A stretch of DNA of 64,000 bases from Lacrimispora sp. BS-2 (GTDB taxonomy: Bacteria; Bacillota; Clostridia; Lachnospirales; Lachnospiraceae): NCBI RefSeq assembly GCF_040207125.1, contig NZ_CP157940.1, forward strand, positions 868,001 to 932,000, read 5' to 3'. Positions 7,703-16,379 of this stretch are shown here, piece by piece. Numbering within the stretch: the first letter of the stretch is position 1; each line of letters opens with the position of its first letter. The position numbers and the translations under genes are program-made. A model generated the notes under the pieces. It made no database searches and was not told the origin of the DNA. It saw only the letters and a program-made list of their open reading frames with translations.

Positions 7703-8530
7703 ATGAATCAATGGATAAAAAAGCTGGCTTTGAATGCCGTTCTGACAGCATTTGGGGCGGCAATGCTGACAGGATGCGGAAAAAAAGCGGCAGCAGCAGA
7801 CAGCGGTGTCACAAAAGTGGTGGTAGGAACCGGCAATGCCTATGCGCCTTATTGCTATCTGGATGAGAAAGGGGAGCTTGCCGGGTATGAATATGAGGTC
7901 TTAAAGGCAGTAGATGAGGTGCTTCCCCAGTATGAATTTGAATATCAGACCTCTGATTTTGCCAATGTGCTGATTTCCCTTGATGCGGGCAAGATTGATC
8001 TTGCAGCTCATCAATACGAATATAACAAGGAAAGAGATGAAAAGTATCTGTTTGGAAAAGAACCGTATACCACCTATGTGACTTATCTTGCCGTAGCAGG
8101 TGACCGGACGGATATCCAGTCCCTTCATGATCTTAAGGGAAGGAAGGTAAAAAGCTCCACCGGTTCAAATTCCGTGTACATCCTGGAAAATTATAATAAA
8201 GACCATCCGGATAATCCCATAAAGATTGATTATGTGAATAATTCAACCGATGAAGAAACTATTACAGGACTTGTAAACGGAGTCTGGGATGCCACCATCC
8301 TGACTAAACGGGATGCGGAAAAGCTGAATAAAAATTATGAAGGCGGCAGGGAAGCCATAAAGGTGACGGGAGAGCCAATCCAGTCCTCTTCTACGTATTT
8401 TTTATTTGCAAAAGCCAATACCAGTCTGCAGGAGGCAGTGGATGGAGCGGTAAAACAATTAAGGGAAAGCGGAAGGCTTGCACAGATATCAAAGGATGTA
8501 ATCGGCGGGGATTATACGGAAAGCGAGTAA
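7703..8530 (+). CDS. Lipoprotein substrate-binding protein of a polar amino acid ABC importer (TcyK-like)
   Basis: The ATG at 7703 has GGAAGGG at the right distance; the longer frame from 7676 would overlap the previous gene. The 275-residue product has a lipoprotein signal ending at the lipobox MLTGCG. It continues as a family 3 extracellular solute-binding protein: GNAYAPYCYLDEKGELAGYEYEV near the mature start, a DAGKIDLAAH segment and the KVKSSTGSNS loop. The following permease, permease, ATPase order matches the TcyJKLMN sulfur amino acid importer of Bacillus. With the surrounding genes it plausibly delivers cystine, an S-alkyl cysteine or another organosulfur substrate. Specificity cannot be read from sequence alone. 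Confidence 0.82.
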   Translation: MNQWIKKLALNAVLTAFGAAMLTGCGKKAAAADSGVTKVVVGTGNAYAPYCYLDEKGELAGYEYEVLKAVDEVLPQYEFEYQTSDFANVLISLDAGKIDLAAHQYEYNKERDEKYLFGKEPYTTYVTYLAVAGDRTDIQSLHDLKGRKVKSSTGSNSVYILENYNKDHPDNPIKIDYVNNSTDEETITGLVNGVWDATILTKRDAEKLNKNYEGGREAIKVTGEPIQSSSTYFLFAKANTSLQEAVDGAVKQLRESGRLAQISKDVIGGDYTESE

Positions 8531-8534
8531 TGGT

Positions 8535-9233
8535 ATGAATAAACTGTTTGGCTGGGAGCGGTTCTTTGAAAATATCCCTAAAATTCTTCCGTATTTATCA
8601 GTGACCCTTTGGATTGTGGTTTATGCCACGGTTTTCGGAGTGATTCTTGCCGCTTTCATTGTTCTGGCAGAGCTAAAAAAAATACCGGTCTTAAATCCGT
8701 TTCTAAAGGTTTATGTCTCATTCATGAGAGGAACCCCCATGCTGGTGCAGCTGATGATTATTTATTACGGGATACCGGCCCTTATTGATCCTGTTTTTGG
8801 CACCAACTTAAACCGGGGATGGAGTGCAGTGACTTTTGCTTATATCACCTTTATCTTAAATCAGGGAGCATTTCTTTCTGCCATATTTTACGGTGCAGTC
8901 ACATCCATCCCCTATGGTCAGACAGAGGCAGGGTTAAGTGTGGGTCTTACGGAGTTTCAGACCTTTCGAAGGATCCTTCTGCCCCAGATGGTAAGGATCG
9001 CCCTGCCTCCCTTTGGCTCTGATCTGGTGGGCCTGTTCCAAAATTCCTCTCTTGTGTTTTTAATCGGTGTTACCGATATCATGGGAAGGGCCAAATCCAT
9101 TGGTGCGGCCACAAAGCACGTACTGGAAGCCTATGTGTTTGTGGTGATGATCTATATTGTTATAAGTTTAACGGTCCGGCTTCTTTTTTATTACCTGAAT
9201 ATAAAACTGGAGTATGGAAGAGAAAGGACATGA
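8535..9233 (+). CDS. Amino acid ABC importer permease (TcyL-like)
   Basis: 232 residues of the HisM-type permease family with several membrane segments. The hydrophobic N-terminal helix follows the short entry LFGWERFFENIPKILPYLSV, FMRGTPMLVQ is the HisM/GlnP family motif, and the EAA loop reads QTEAGLSVGLTEFQTFRRILLPQ, which docks the ATPase. It starts 4 bases after the binding-protein stop. It should pair with the second permease at 9254 as a heterodimer in the cytoplasmic membrane. Assignment to a sulfur amino acid importer rests on gene order and operon context. Confidence 0.85.
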   Translation: MNKLFGWERFFENIPKILPYLSVTLWIVVYATVFGVILAAFIVLAELKKIPVLNPFLKVYVSFMRGTPMLVQLMIIYYGIPALIDPVFGTNLNRGWSAVTFAYITFILNQGAFLSAIFYGAVTSIPYGQTEAGLSVGLTEFQTFRRILLPQMVRIALPPFGSDLVGLFQNSSLVFLIGVTDIMGRAKSIGAATKHVLEAYVFVVMIYIVISLTVRLLFYYLNIKLEYGRERT

Positions 9234-9253
9234 CCTGGAAAAGAGGGAAAAGG

Positions 9254-9964
9254 ATGAATTTCAATGCAGCTCATTTTTATGAAAGCTTTCTATACGGAAT
9301 CAGGTATTTTCCCAATACCCTGAGGCTTGTGTTCATTCCATTAGCCATAGGCCTGGCTCTTGGAACGGTAATCGCGCTTGCCAGGGTCTATCAAGTGCCT
9401 GTTATTAATAAGCTTCTTGGGATATTTGTTACGGTGTATCAGGGAGTTCCCATTGTGGTGGCTTTGATGATATATAACCTGATTTTCATGCTCAAATTCA
9501 ATGATCTGGCAAAGCTTTTACATATTAAAAAAAGTGCCGCCGAAGTGGATCATATCTGGGTAGGCATTTTTGCCCTCAGCCTTACTGCGATCTGCTCTAT
9601 ATCAGAGGCGATCCGGGGAGCGCTGTTATCCATTGACAAGGGGCAGGATGAAGCCGGGTATTCCATAGGGCTTACAAAAGTCCAGACCATTAAGAGGATC
9701 ATCATCCCCCAGATGATACCGGCGGCGATCCCCACCCTGATCAATCATGTGGTCGGTCTGATCAAGGCATCATCCGTTGTCATGGCCATCGGAATCGTGG
9801 AAATTGTGGCAGGAGCCACCATTCCAAGCTCCCGGACCTATTCGTTTTTTGAAGGGTATGTGGCGGCCGCAGTCATATACTGGGCATTTACCATTGTGAT
9901 CGAATGCCTGGCAAAGGTTTTAAGACGCCATACAGGTAAGTTCAGGAGGAATCCATATGATTGA
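9254..9964 (+). CDS. Amino acid ABC importer permease (TcyM-like)
   Basis: The ATG at 9254 is preferred because AGAGGGAAAAGG lies just upstream; the ATG at 9230 overlaps the previous stop but leaves too little room for its ribosome binding site. The 236-residue protein is a HisM-type permease with the motif VYQGVPIVVALMIYN and an EAA loop DEAGYSIGLTKVQTIKRIIIPQ. It is distinct from, and complementary to, the preceding permease. The last bases overlap the ATPase gene, so all four importer genes are tightly coupled. Confidence 0.85.
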   Translation: MNFNAAHFYESFLYGIRYFPNTLRLVFIPLAIGLALGTVIALARVYQVPVINKLLGIFVTVYQGVPIVVALMIYNLIFMLKFNDLAKLLHIKKSAAEVDHIWVGIFALSLTAICSISEAIRGALLSIDKGQDEAGYSIGLTKVQTIKRIIIPQMIPAAIPTLINHVVGLIKASSVVMAIGIVEIVAGATIPSSRTYSFFEGYVAAAVIYWAFTIVIECLAKVLRRHTGKFRRNPYD

Positions 9965-10712
9965 AGTAAAGCATGTTAAAAAGACCTTTGGAAAGCAGCA
10001 GGTCCTAAAGGATGTGTCTGTGGAGGTAGAAGATGGCCAGGTGGTGGTCCTCCTGGGGCCCAGCGGATCGGGAAAAACCACATTGCTGCGGTGTATTAAT
10101 TTCCTGGAAAATGCGGACAGCGGCCAGCTTGCCATCGGGGATACCCGTGTGGACCTAAAAAAGGCGACCAAAAAGCAAATTCTGGAGATAAGAAGGAAAA
10201 CAGCTTTTGTTTTTCAGAATTATAATCTTTTCGCCAATAAAACGGCATTGGAAAATGTGATGGAAGGTCTTGTTACGGCAAGGCGCATTCCAAGGGAGGA
10301 AGCGAGAAAGCGGGGAGAAGAAGCCCTTGACTGGGTGGGATTACGGGATAAGTATCATTGTTATCCTTCTCAGCTTTCCGGCGGACAGCAGCAGCGGGTC
10401 GGCATTGCCAGAGCCTTTGTCCTAAATCCGGAAGTGATCTTATTCGATGAACCAACCTCTGCCCTGGATCCGGAGCTGGTGGGGGAAACTCTTGACATCA
10501 TTAAGAAAGTGGCAGGAAAAGGGATCACCATGATCGTGGTGACCCATGAAATGTCCTTTGCCCAGGATGTGGCAGATAAAGTGGTCTTTATGGACGGAGG
10601 AATTGTGGTGGAGGAGGGAAGACCGGAAGAGATATTTTCAAATCCAAAGGAAGAGAGGACCAGACAATTTTTATCCAGGATCATTTCCCTGGAGCCAAAC
10701 TATTTTATTTAG
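9957..10712 (+). CDS. Amino acid ABC importer ATPase (TcyN-like)
   Basis: 251 residues of a polar amino acid ABC ATPase. Walker A is GPSGSGKTT (near residue 38), the signature is LSGGQQQR, Walker B is VILFDEPTSALD, and the switch histidine sits in VVTHEMSFAQD. It overlaps the second permease gene by 8 bases. It powers the importer encoded at 7703-9964. After its stop come a short protein-like remnant and the terminator that closes the nif-like operon. Confidence 0.92.
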   Translation: MIEVKHVKKTFGKQQVLKDVSVEVEDGQVVVLLGPSGSGKTTLLRCINFLENADSGQLAIGDTRVDLKKATKKQILEIRRKTAFVFQNYNLFANKTALENVMEGLVTARRIPREEARKRGEEALDWVGLRDKYHCYPSQLSGGQQQRVGIARAFVLNPEVILFDEPTSALDPELVGETLDIIKKVAGKGITMIVVTHEMSFAQDVADKVVFMDGGIVVEEGRPEEIFSNPKEERTRQFLSRIISLEPNYFI

Positions 10713-10720
10713 GGGATTGA

Positions 10721-10816
10721 GAGGACTTTTACGGCTCGGCCAAAAGGTATGCAAAAGCGGCTTTATCCCTTGATGACAGTATCATCAGGCAGTTGGAGGA
10801 TAATTTCCTGGAATAG
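10721..10816 (+). pseudogene. Possible remnant of a lost gene's C-terminus (31 codons, no start)
   Basis: Between the ATPase and the operon terminator a 31-codon frame with no start codon reads like the end of a folded protein (DFYGSAKRYAKAALSLDDSI, then a short acidic helix and TAG). An in-frame TGA lies just before it. It could be the degraded tail of a further operon gene. In Bacillus the tcyKLMN genes are followed by monooxygenase genes, but I cannot identify this fragment and it may be chance. Confidence 0.25.
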
Positions 10817-10869
10817 CAGCTATCCTTATAAGCATATGGAAAATAAAAGGAATTGCAGTAAATAAAAAG

Positions 10870-10918
10870 ATGAGCTTTGAAGGTGGCTTTTAAGACCACC
10901 ATTCAAGGCTCATTTTTT
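10870..10918 (+). terminator. Bidirectional terminator closing the nitrogenase-like operon
   Basis: A long stem: ATGAGC, TTGAA and GGTGG on the left pair with CCACC, TTCAA and GCTCAT on the right, followed by six T on the plus strand. The reverse strand shows a T-rich tract as well, so it can also end the minus-strand deacetylase gene that stops at 10924. Confidence 0.85.
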
Positions 10919-10923
10919 GTATG

Positions 10924-11781
10924 CTATTCAGCTGCCAGCTGATCCAGGGATTTGAACTGATAGCCCATTTCTTCCCACTTGGTCAGCAATTCATCAAGGA
11001 TCTGGGCGTTGGTGCTTGAGGTGCTGTGCAGCAGCACAACGGCGCCGGGATGAATCCTGCCTAAAAGCTTTTTAAAGGCTTCTTCCTTTGAGGGCTGCTT
11101 ATCCTGATACCAGTCAACGTAGGCAAGGCTCCAGAAAAAGGTTTTGTAGCCCATATCACTTGCCATTTTTAAATTGGCTTCACTGTATTTTCCCTGAGGC
11201 GGGCGGTAGTATTGTCTCATGGGCTGTCCGGTGGTCTGTTCAAAAAGGACCTCTAAATCCTTAAGCTCTTTTTCAAATGCTTCTTTTGAAGACATCTTGG
11301 ACATATCCGGATGATGATAGGTATGATTGCCTACGGTATGGCCTTCATCAACCATCCGCTTTACCAGCTCCGGAGCAGTTTCTATGTAATTACCTACCAC
11401 AAAAAAGGTAGCCGGGGCATTGTGCTTCTTTAATGCATCAAGGATTGCTGGCGTATTTCCGTTTTCGTATCCGGCATCAAAGGTCAGATAAAGAACTTTA
11501 TCCGGGGTTTTTTCCGCATAATAGGCATTAAATTTTTTTAAATAGTCCATGGTAGCATTGGCAACCGGGGGCTGCCCTTCCTGCTGGAAGCTCAGCCCCC
11601 AGTTTCCATCCGCCGCAGTCTCTACTGCTTTGTGGTGATCCACCAGCATGGCTCCAAGGTGGCCGGCCAGAAAGGCGCAGAGGAAAAGCAGGAATACCAT
11701 AACTGCCTTCTTTCCTGTTTCAGATGGGATAGAAAGCTTTCTGATTTTTTCTGCAATCTTAAATTTTTGCAAAAATTTCAT
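10924..11781 (-). CDS. pdaA: PdaA-type polysaccharide deacetylase (muramic delta-lactam de-N-acetylase)
   Basis: 285 residues. One membrane anchor near residues 26-47 is followed by a NodB-homology carbohydrate esterase 4 domain. Catalytic motifs are TFDAGYENGNT, GNHTYHHPDM (metal-binding histidines), RPPQGKYSE and the late PGAVVLLHS. The YENG variant of the first motif is typical of PdaA, which removes N-acetyl groups from muramic acid during delta-lactam synthesis in spore cortex. This supports a spore-forming host. It lies downstream of carbamate kinase on the same strand with a 59-base gap and probably has its own promoter. Another CE4 deacetylase role is possible but less likely. Confidence 0.85.
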   Translation of the reverse strand: MKFLQKFKIAEKIRKLSIPSETGKKAVMVFLLFLCAFLAGHLGAMLVDHHKAVETAADGNWGLSFQQEGQPPVANATMDYLKKFNAYYAEKTPDKVLYLTFDAGYENGNTPAILDALKKHNAPATFFVVGNYIETAPELVKRMVDEGHTVGNHTYHHPDMSKMSSKEAFEKELKDLEVLFEQTTGQPMRQYYRPPQGKYSEANLKMASDMGYKTFFWSLAYVDWYQDKQPSKEEAFKKLLGRIHPGAVVLLHSTSSTNAQILDELLTKWEEMGYQFKSLDQLAAE

Positions 11782-11840
11782 ATATAAAGCTCCGTTATAT
11801 TACATTTGTTTCAATATATGAAGCTTCTGTCTGTCCATAT

Positions 11841-12779
11841 TCAAAAAGATTGCATTACCGTACCTGCTTTTCCTTCCAGGCTTGCTTTCGCTTTTTCAAG
11901 AGAGGTAATGATTGCCTTCCGGTCTTTTCCGTGCCGGAGAAAATCCAGGGAGGCTTCAATCTTTGGAAGCATGGAGCCTGATTCAAATTGTCCTTCCTGA
12001 ATGTAGCCCTCTGCTTCCTCCAGGCTCATCTGGCTGATGGATCGTTCATCAGGCATTCCGAAATTCAGGGTGACATTGTCAACGTTTGTAAGGATCATGA
12101 GCACATCGGCATCGATTTCCTTTGCCAGAAGCCCGGCAGCCCGGTCTTTTTCAATGACTGCACTGGCACCCTTTAAGCGGTATCCCTGTTCCATAACCGG
12201 AATGCCGCCGCCTCCGCAGGCGATGACGATCTGGTCTGCATCCAGAACGGCCTTAATGATGTCAATTTCCACAATGGATACAGGCTTTGGAGAAGCCACG
12301 ACCCGGCGAAAGCCCTTGCCAGGCACTTCTTCCACATAGTTTCCTTTTTCCTCTTCCTCTTTTGCATCTTCCGCCGACATAAAGCGTCCCACAGGCTTCA
12401 TGGGGGTGTAGAAAGCCTCGTCATAAGGGTTTACCAGCATCTGGGTCAAAATGGTGGCTGCAGATTTGCAGATCCCCCGCTTCACCAGCTCAGCCCGGAT
12501 GCCGTTTTGCAGATCATAGCCAATGTAGCCCTGGCTCATGGCAGAGCATACGGACATGGGCGCAGAAGTATAGCCGTCGTGAAGTTTTCCAAATTCATTC
12601 ATAGCTGTGTGGATCATGCCCACTTGGGGGGCATTGCTGTGGGTGACCGCCACCTGCCAGCCGGCTTCAATAAAATCCGCGATGACCCTGGCTGTTTCTG
12701 CAACCGCTTTTTTCTGTTCCGGAAGATTTGTTCCTAAAGCATGATGTCCCAAAGCCAGGACAATACGTTTTTTTGCCAT
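11841..12779 (-). CDS. arcC: Carbamate kinase
   Basis: 312 residues spanning the full carbamate kinase family: VLALGHHALG at the start (the usual family motif is ALGGNAL), VTHSNAPQVG, the IACGGGGIPV loop and ILTNVDNV. It transfers phosphate between carbamoyl phosphate and ADP, giving ATP in arginine or agmatine and purine breakdown. No deiminase or catabolic ornithine carbamoyltransferase gene is adjacent; the ornithine carbamoyltransferase at 35450 carries ArgR-like boxes and looks biosynthetic. The first motif has HH where many family members have GN, a modest variation. Its physiological pathway cannot be fixed from this window. Confidence 0.9.
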   Translation of the reverse strand: MAKKRIVLALGHHALGTNLPEQKKAVAETARVIADFIEAGWQVAVTHSNAPQVGMIHTAMNEFGKLHDGYTSAPMSVCSAMSQGYIGYDLQNGIRAELVKRGICKSAATILTQMLVNPYDEAFYTPMKPVGRFMSAEDAKEEEEKGNYVEEVPGKGFRRVVASPKPVSIVEIDIIKAVLDADQIVIACGGGGIPVMEQGYRLKGASAVIEKDRAAGLLAKEIDADVLMILTNVDNVTLNFGMPDERSISQMSLEEAEGYIQEGQFESGSMLPKIEASLDFLRHGKDRKAIITSLEKAKASLEGKAGTVMQSF

Positions 12780-12972
12780 ATCAGTTACCTCTCAGTTCCG
12801 TATAGTTTGATCAAAAAGTATAAAGATATTATATTATCAGACAATAAAAAAATCAACAGAATTCAAAAGATTGGAACCTTTAAAGAGAATAAAGCGTTTC
12901 TTTAGAAATAATTTAAAAAAATTATGGTAGATATCCTGAAAACAGATGGTATAATATACACAAAAGCAATGA

Positions 12973-13098
12973 GCAGTGCGAAATAAGGCAGGGAAAAAAT
13001 TTCGTTGTGCTCGCACATAAGAAATTTTTTCCCTGCCTTATTTCATAGGGCGAATGCCCGTGAGCTGGTAAAACCTGCGGTTTTACCAGCTGCACTGC
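12973..13098. repeat. Compound multi-hairpin intergenic element
   Basis: Within the 358-base gap between arcC and the CPBP gene lies a nested structure. A perfect 24-bp inverted repeat (12980-13003 with 13021-13044) carries a small GTGC/GCAC hairpin in its loop. Then come GGGC/GCCC (about 13049-13059) and a perfect 13-bp inverted repeat AGCTGGTAAAACC (13063-13075 with 13079-13091). The outer GCAGTGC (12973-12979) pairs with GCACTGC (13092-13098) and closes the whole. There is no T-run, so it is not a simple terminator. It may be a small palindromic repeat element or a structured RNA. Confidence 0.7.
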
Positions 13099-13137
13099 GG
13101 ATCTACGGCATAATAATCCCAAAGATGAAAGGACACC

Positions 13138-13887
13138 ATGTATATGATATCAATCATCCTGCATCTGATCCTGCCCATGTTTTTCTACACAGCCATGACG
13201 ACCGCCTTATTTCTATACTTAAACTTAGCCCCCTTGGAAGCCACCGCCTTATCCGCCCTTTTAGTCTCGCCCGCACTTTATTATATCTATTCCACAGACC
13301 AGAGGCGCCGCGGAAATCCTTCCTTCTCAGGACTCAAGCTTCACGGCTGCCTGGCCTATATAATAATATTTGCAGTGGCTTTATGTGTATTTGGAAACTA
13401 TATAGTAGAAGTATCAGGACTGGCTGAAAAGTCCACATCCTACAAGGAGGCAGAAAACAATCTCTATTCAGCAGCCTTTCCAATTCAGCTTCTGGCTTCC
13501 GGTCTTTTAATCCCTCTTGCAGAGGAGATCATTTTCCGTGGACTGGGTTTTGCCTCACTGAGGGACAAGCTTCCTTTTTGGCTGTCTGCGGTCCTGTCTG
13601 CGGCATTATTTGGGTTTTACCATGGAAATCTTCCTCAGGGAGTTTATGCCTTTCTCATTGGACTGGCCGTTGCCTGGCTGTACGAGGTTTCGGGGACATT
13701 ACTGGCCCCCTGCCTATTCCACATATCAGCCAATTTACTGTCGCTCTGTGTAATGAATACGGGGCGTTTGAATTATTTATTTCGTACAGACCGAAAGCCG
13801 TTTCTGGCGGCCATATCAGCAGTGGTGTCTGTTATTTGTGCGATCCGGATTTATCAGAAAAACAATTTTAAGGAGGATATTTTGTGA
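13138..13887 (+). CDS. CPBP-family intramembrane glutamic protease
   Basis: 249 residues, strongly hydrophobic with about seven membrane segments. The CPBP (Abi/CAAX) motifs are present: EEIIFRG near residue 130, FGFYHGNLPQG near 160 and HISAN near 200. These supply the catalytic glutamates and histidines of type II CAAX-like membrane proteases. Bacterial members act in membrane protein processing or in bacteriocin self-immunity; this one has no bacteriocin genes nearby. AAAGGACACC precedes the ATG. It overlaps the following glycosyltransferase gene by 4 bases (GTGA), so they are cotranscribed and may serve the cell envelope together. Confidence 0.85.
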   Translation: MYMISIILHLILPMFFYTAMTTALFLYLNLAPLEATALSALLVSPALYYIYSTDQRRRGNPSFSGLKLHGCLAYIIIFAVALCVFGNYIVEVSGLAEKSTSYKEAENNLYSAAFPIQLLASGLLIPLAEEIIFRGLGFASLRDKLPFWLSAVLSAALFGFYHGNLPQGVYAFLIGLAVAWLYEVSGTLLAPCLFHISANLLSLCVMNTGRLNYLFRTDRKPFLAAISAVVSVICAIRIYQKNNFKEDIL

Positions 13888-14903
13888 AGCTTTTATCTGT
13901 AGCAATTCCATGTTACAACTCTGAGGCCTATATGAGGCACTGTATTGATTCCCTGCTGCCGGGAGGTGACGAGGTCGAGATTCTCATCGTGGATGACGGG
14001 TCCGCCAAGGATCATACGGCAGAAATCGCAGACGAATATGAAAGAAATTACCCGGAAATCTGCCGGGCGATCCATCAGGAGAACGGCGGTCATGGCGCGG
14101 CAGTCAATGCCGGATTAAAAAATGCCACCGGAATTTATTTTAAAGTAGTGGACAGCGATGACTGGGTGGACGAGGCGGCTTTACTGGAAATTCTGGACAC
14201 TTTGCGGCGATTTGTCTATGGAGAAAATACTCTTGATATGCTGGTCAGCAATTTTGTCTATGAAAAGCAGGGGGCAAATCGGAAAAAAGTCATGAATTAC
14301 CGCACAGCTCTTCCAAAGAATGAGATATTCAGCTGGGAGGACGTCAAGGTGTTCCTGCTGGGGCATTATATTCTCATGCATTCGGTGATTTACCGGACAG
14401 AGCTTCTAAGGCAATGCGGGCTGGAACTTCCCAGGCACACATTTTACGTGGATAATATATTTGTGTACCAGCCTCTGCCTCACGTTAAGACCATGTATTA
14501 TTTAGATGTGAATTTTTACCGGTATTTTATCGGAAGAGATGACCAGTCGGTAAACGAATCCATCATGATCGGCCGCATTGACCAGCAGATCAAGGTGACA
14601 AAGCTGATGCTGGGATATTACGATGTGATGAAGATCAAGCAGCGTAAGCTGCGTCATTACATGGTTCGGTATCTGGAGATCATGATGACCATATCCTCCA
14701 TCCTTGCCATCAAGTCTGAAAATGATGAAAATATGGAAAAGAAAAAGGAACTGTGGCAGTACTTGCGCAAGCAGAATTTACCGCTGTTTTTAAGGCTTAG
14801 ATTTGGCTTTATGGGGCAGGGGGTTAATCTCCCAGGAAAGAACGGAAGGAAATTTCCTATTGCGATCTATAAAATGACCCAGAAATTTTTCGGTTTTAAC
14901 TAG
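13884..14903 (+). CDS. Family 2 glycosyltransferase
   Basis: 339 residues starting with GTG at 13884 behind AAGGAGG. The GT-A fold is clear at the N-terminus: SVAIPCYNSEAYMRHCIDSL, the nucleotide-binding EILIVDDGSAKDHT and the metal-binding VVDSDDWVDE. The C-terminal third is less conserved and holds basic and hydrophobic segments but no clear membrane helix. It probably adds a sugar to a surface polysaccharide or glycolipid in the cytoplasm; the acceptor is unknown. Translational coupling to the CPBP gene suggests an envelope task. Confidence 0.85.
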   Translation: MKLLSVAIPCYNSEAYMRHCIDSLLPGGDEVEILIVDDGSAKDHTAEIADEYERNYPEICRAIHQENGGHGAAVNAGLKNATGIYFKVVDSDDWVDEAALLEILDTLRRFVYGENTLDMLVSNFVYEKQGANRKKVMNYRTALPKNEIFSWEDVKVFLLGHYILMHSVIYRTELLRQCGLELPRHTFYVDNIFVYQPLPHVKTMYYLDVNFYRYFIGRDDQSVNESIMIGRIDQQIKVTKLMLGYYDVMKIKQRKLRHYMVRYLEIMMTISSILAIKSENDENMEKKKELWQYLRKQNLPLFLRLRFGFMGQGVNLPGKNGRKFPIAIYKMTQKFFGFN

Positions 14904-14927
14904 AACAATGCCTTACAGTAAAAAAAT

Positions 14928-14965
14928 ATCCCCTGGCCATTAAAAAAATGGCTCAGGGGATTTGT
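14928..14965. terminator. Terminator shared by two convergent genes
   Basis: ATCCCCTGGCCAT (14928-14940) pairs, with one bulge, with ATGGCTCAGGGGAT (14948-14961). T-rich sequence follows on the plus strand and a long A-run (T-run on the minus strand) precedes it, so it can serve both convergent genes. Confidence 0.75.
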
Positions 14966-14967
14966 TG

Positions 14968-15624
14968 TTAGCCGATGGCTTTTTCCGAAACCTTTTCTCT
15001 GGTCCGCACATAGGAGTCAGAGTATACAAAGTGATACATGACATAAGCCATAACCAGGGAACCAAGACCGTCAAAGGCGGAATGCTGTTTTAAGAAAACA
15101 GTTGCAAGGCTGATGGAAATCATCAGCACCAGGGAACCGGTTCTCACAAACCGGTATTTCCGTAAGCGTTCGCTGTGAAGGACTGCAATGTGAACGCAAA
15201 CAGAGTTATAAACATGGATGCTTGGGAATACATTGGTACAAGTATCCGCGGAATAAAGAATTGCCACAATAGCCGAGCAGATATTTTTTCCCGGATCAAT
15301 CACAGGGCGGAAATCCGTACCGTTGGGAAATACGGTGCAGATCACCAGACTAATGGTCATCCCTGTAAACAGCATGGTGCACAGCCTGTAATAATCTTTT
15401 ACGTTGGTAATAAAAAAATACAAAATAGCGGCTGCTATATATGCAAACCATAAAAGATATGGAATAATGAAATATTCATTAAAAGGAATCAGGTCGTCTA
15501 AAGCAACATGCATGATATAGTAATGGTTTGTCACCGTCTTTTCCAGGTAAAGAAACCATGGAATGTAGATAAAGGCGTAACTGAGAATCCAGACATGCCT
15601 GTACCTGTGAAACAGATTTTTCAT
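14968..15624 (-). CDS. PAP2-family membrane phosphatase
   Basis: 218 residues with about six membrane segments. The PAP2 motifs appear as FPNGTDFRP (arginine and proline of motif 1), FPSIHVYNS (motif 2 with histidine) and KQHSAFDGLGS (motif 3, whose histidine and aspartate are normal for the family). Such enzymes dephosphorylate lipid phosphates, for example phosphatidic acid or undecaprenyl diphosphate, at the membrane. It is monocistronic and convergent to the glycosyltransferase gene. Whether it acts on undecaprenyl diphosphate cannot be told. Confidence 0.85.
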   Translation of the reverse strand: MKNLFHRYRHVWILSYAFIYIPWFLYLEKTVTNHYYIMHVALDDLIPFNEYFIIPYLLWFAYIAAAILYFFITNVKDYYRLCTMLFTGMTISLVICTVFPNGTDFRPVIDPGKNICSAIVAILYSADTCTNVFPSIHVYNSVCVHIAVLHSERLRKYRFVRTGSLVLMISISLATVFLKQHSAFDGLGSLVMAYVMYHFVYSDSYVRTREKVSEKAIG

Positions 15625-15875
15625 ATAATTCTTCCTTCTCCGTTCTGGCGGTTGGTATCATGATTATCAACTTTGGAGGATTATATCACACTCGTTTTGT
15701 CAGTACAATAGTATTTCATAAATGTTAATATTTATTTCAGAGAAGATTAAGCTTAGGACTTGTTTTAACCGCCGGTTCCCCCTATGGTAAATATAATCTT
15801 TTTATAAAATGGTTGATAGACGGACAATCTTTGTGTATAGTATAAAGGCAGACTTTTACACGAAAGGAATGGAAT

Positions 15876-16355
15876 ATGTTACAACAATATATGACCGTTT
15901 TCTTTATCTCCATGGTTCCGCTGATCGAGCTTCGCGGAGCAATTCCATATTCTGCGGTGATGGGGCTTCCGCTTTTCCAGTCTTATATCGTTGCGATTCT
16001 TGGAAATATGCTTCCAGTACCTATCATTTACCTGTTTGCGAGAAAGGTTCTCGAATGGGGAGCGGATAAGCCGGTGATCGGCGGCTTTTTTTCATGGTGC
16101 CTGGAAAAGGGAAAACGAGGCGGAGAAAAACTGCAGGCGAAAGCTGGACAGGGGTTGTTTATTGCGCTTTTGTTATTTGTGGGAGTTCCCCTTCCGGGAA
16201 CCGGTGCCTGGACCGGCACCTTGGCAGCCAGCCTGCTTGATATTGATTTTAAATCCAGTATTTTAGCCGTGATGGGAGGCGTCTTAGTGGCAGGGGTTAT
16301 TATGGGACTTGCCAGTGCAGGAGTATTAGGGGCGCTTCAGTCCGTGATTTTCTAA
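15876..16355 (+). CDS. Small multidrug export family membrane protein (COG2426)
   Basis: 159 residues with about four hydrophobic segments. Features of the family are the N-terminal VPLIELRGAIPYSAVMGLP and the central LFVGVPLPGTGAWTGTLAA, whose two short re-entrant-like motifs are reminiscent of DedA. The family is labelled 'small multi-drug export' but its transport activity is little known. A clear ribosome binding site, ACGAAAGGAATGG, precedes the ATG. A Nudix hydrolase gene follows 24 bases later and may be in the same transcript. Confidence 0.8.
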   Translation: MLQQYMTVFFISMVPLIELRGAIPYSAVMGLPLFQSYIVAILGNMLPVPIIYLFARKVLEWGADKPVIGGFFSWCLEKGKRGGEKLQAKAGQGLFIALLLFVGVPLPGTGAWTGTLAASLLDIDFKSSILAVMGGVLVAGVIMGLASAGVLGALQSVIF

Positions 16356-16379
16356 GATTCTGGTAGGAAGAAGGGCAGA

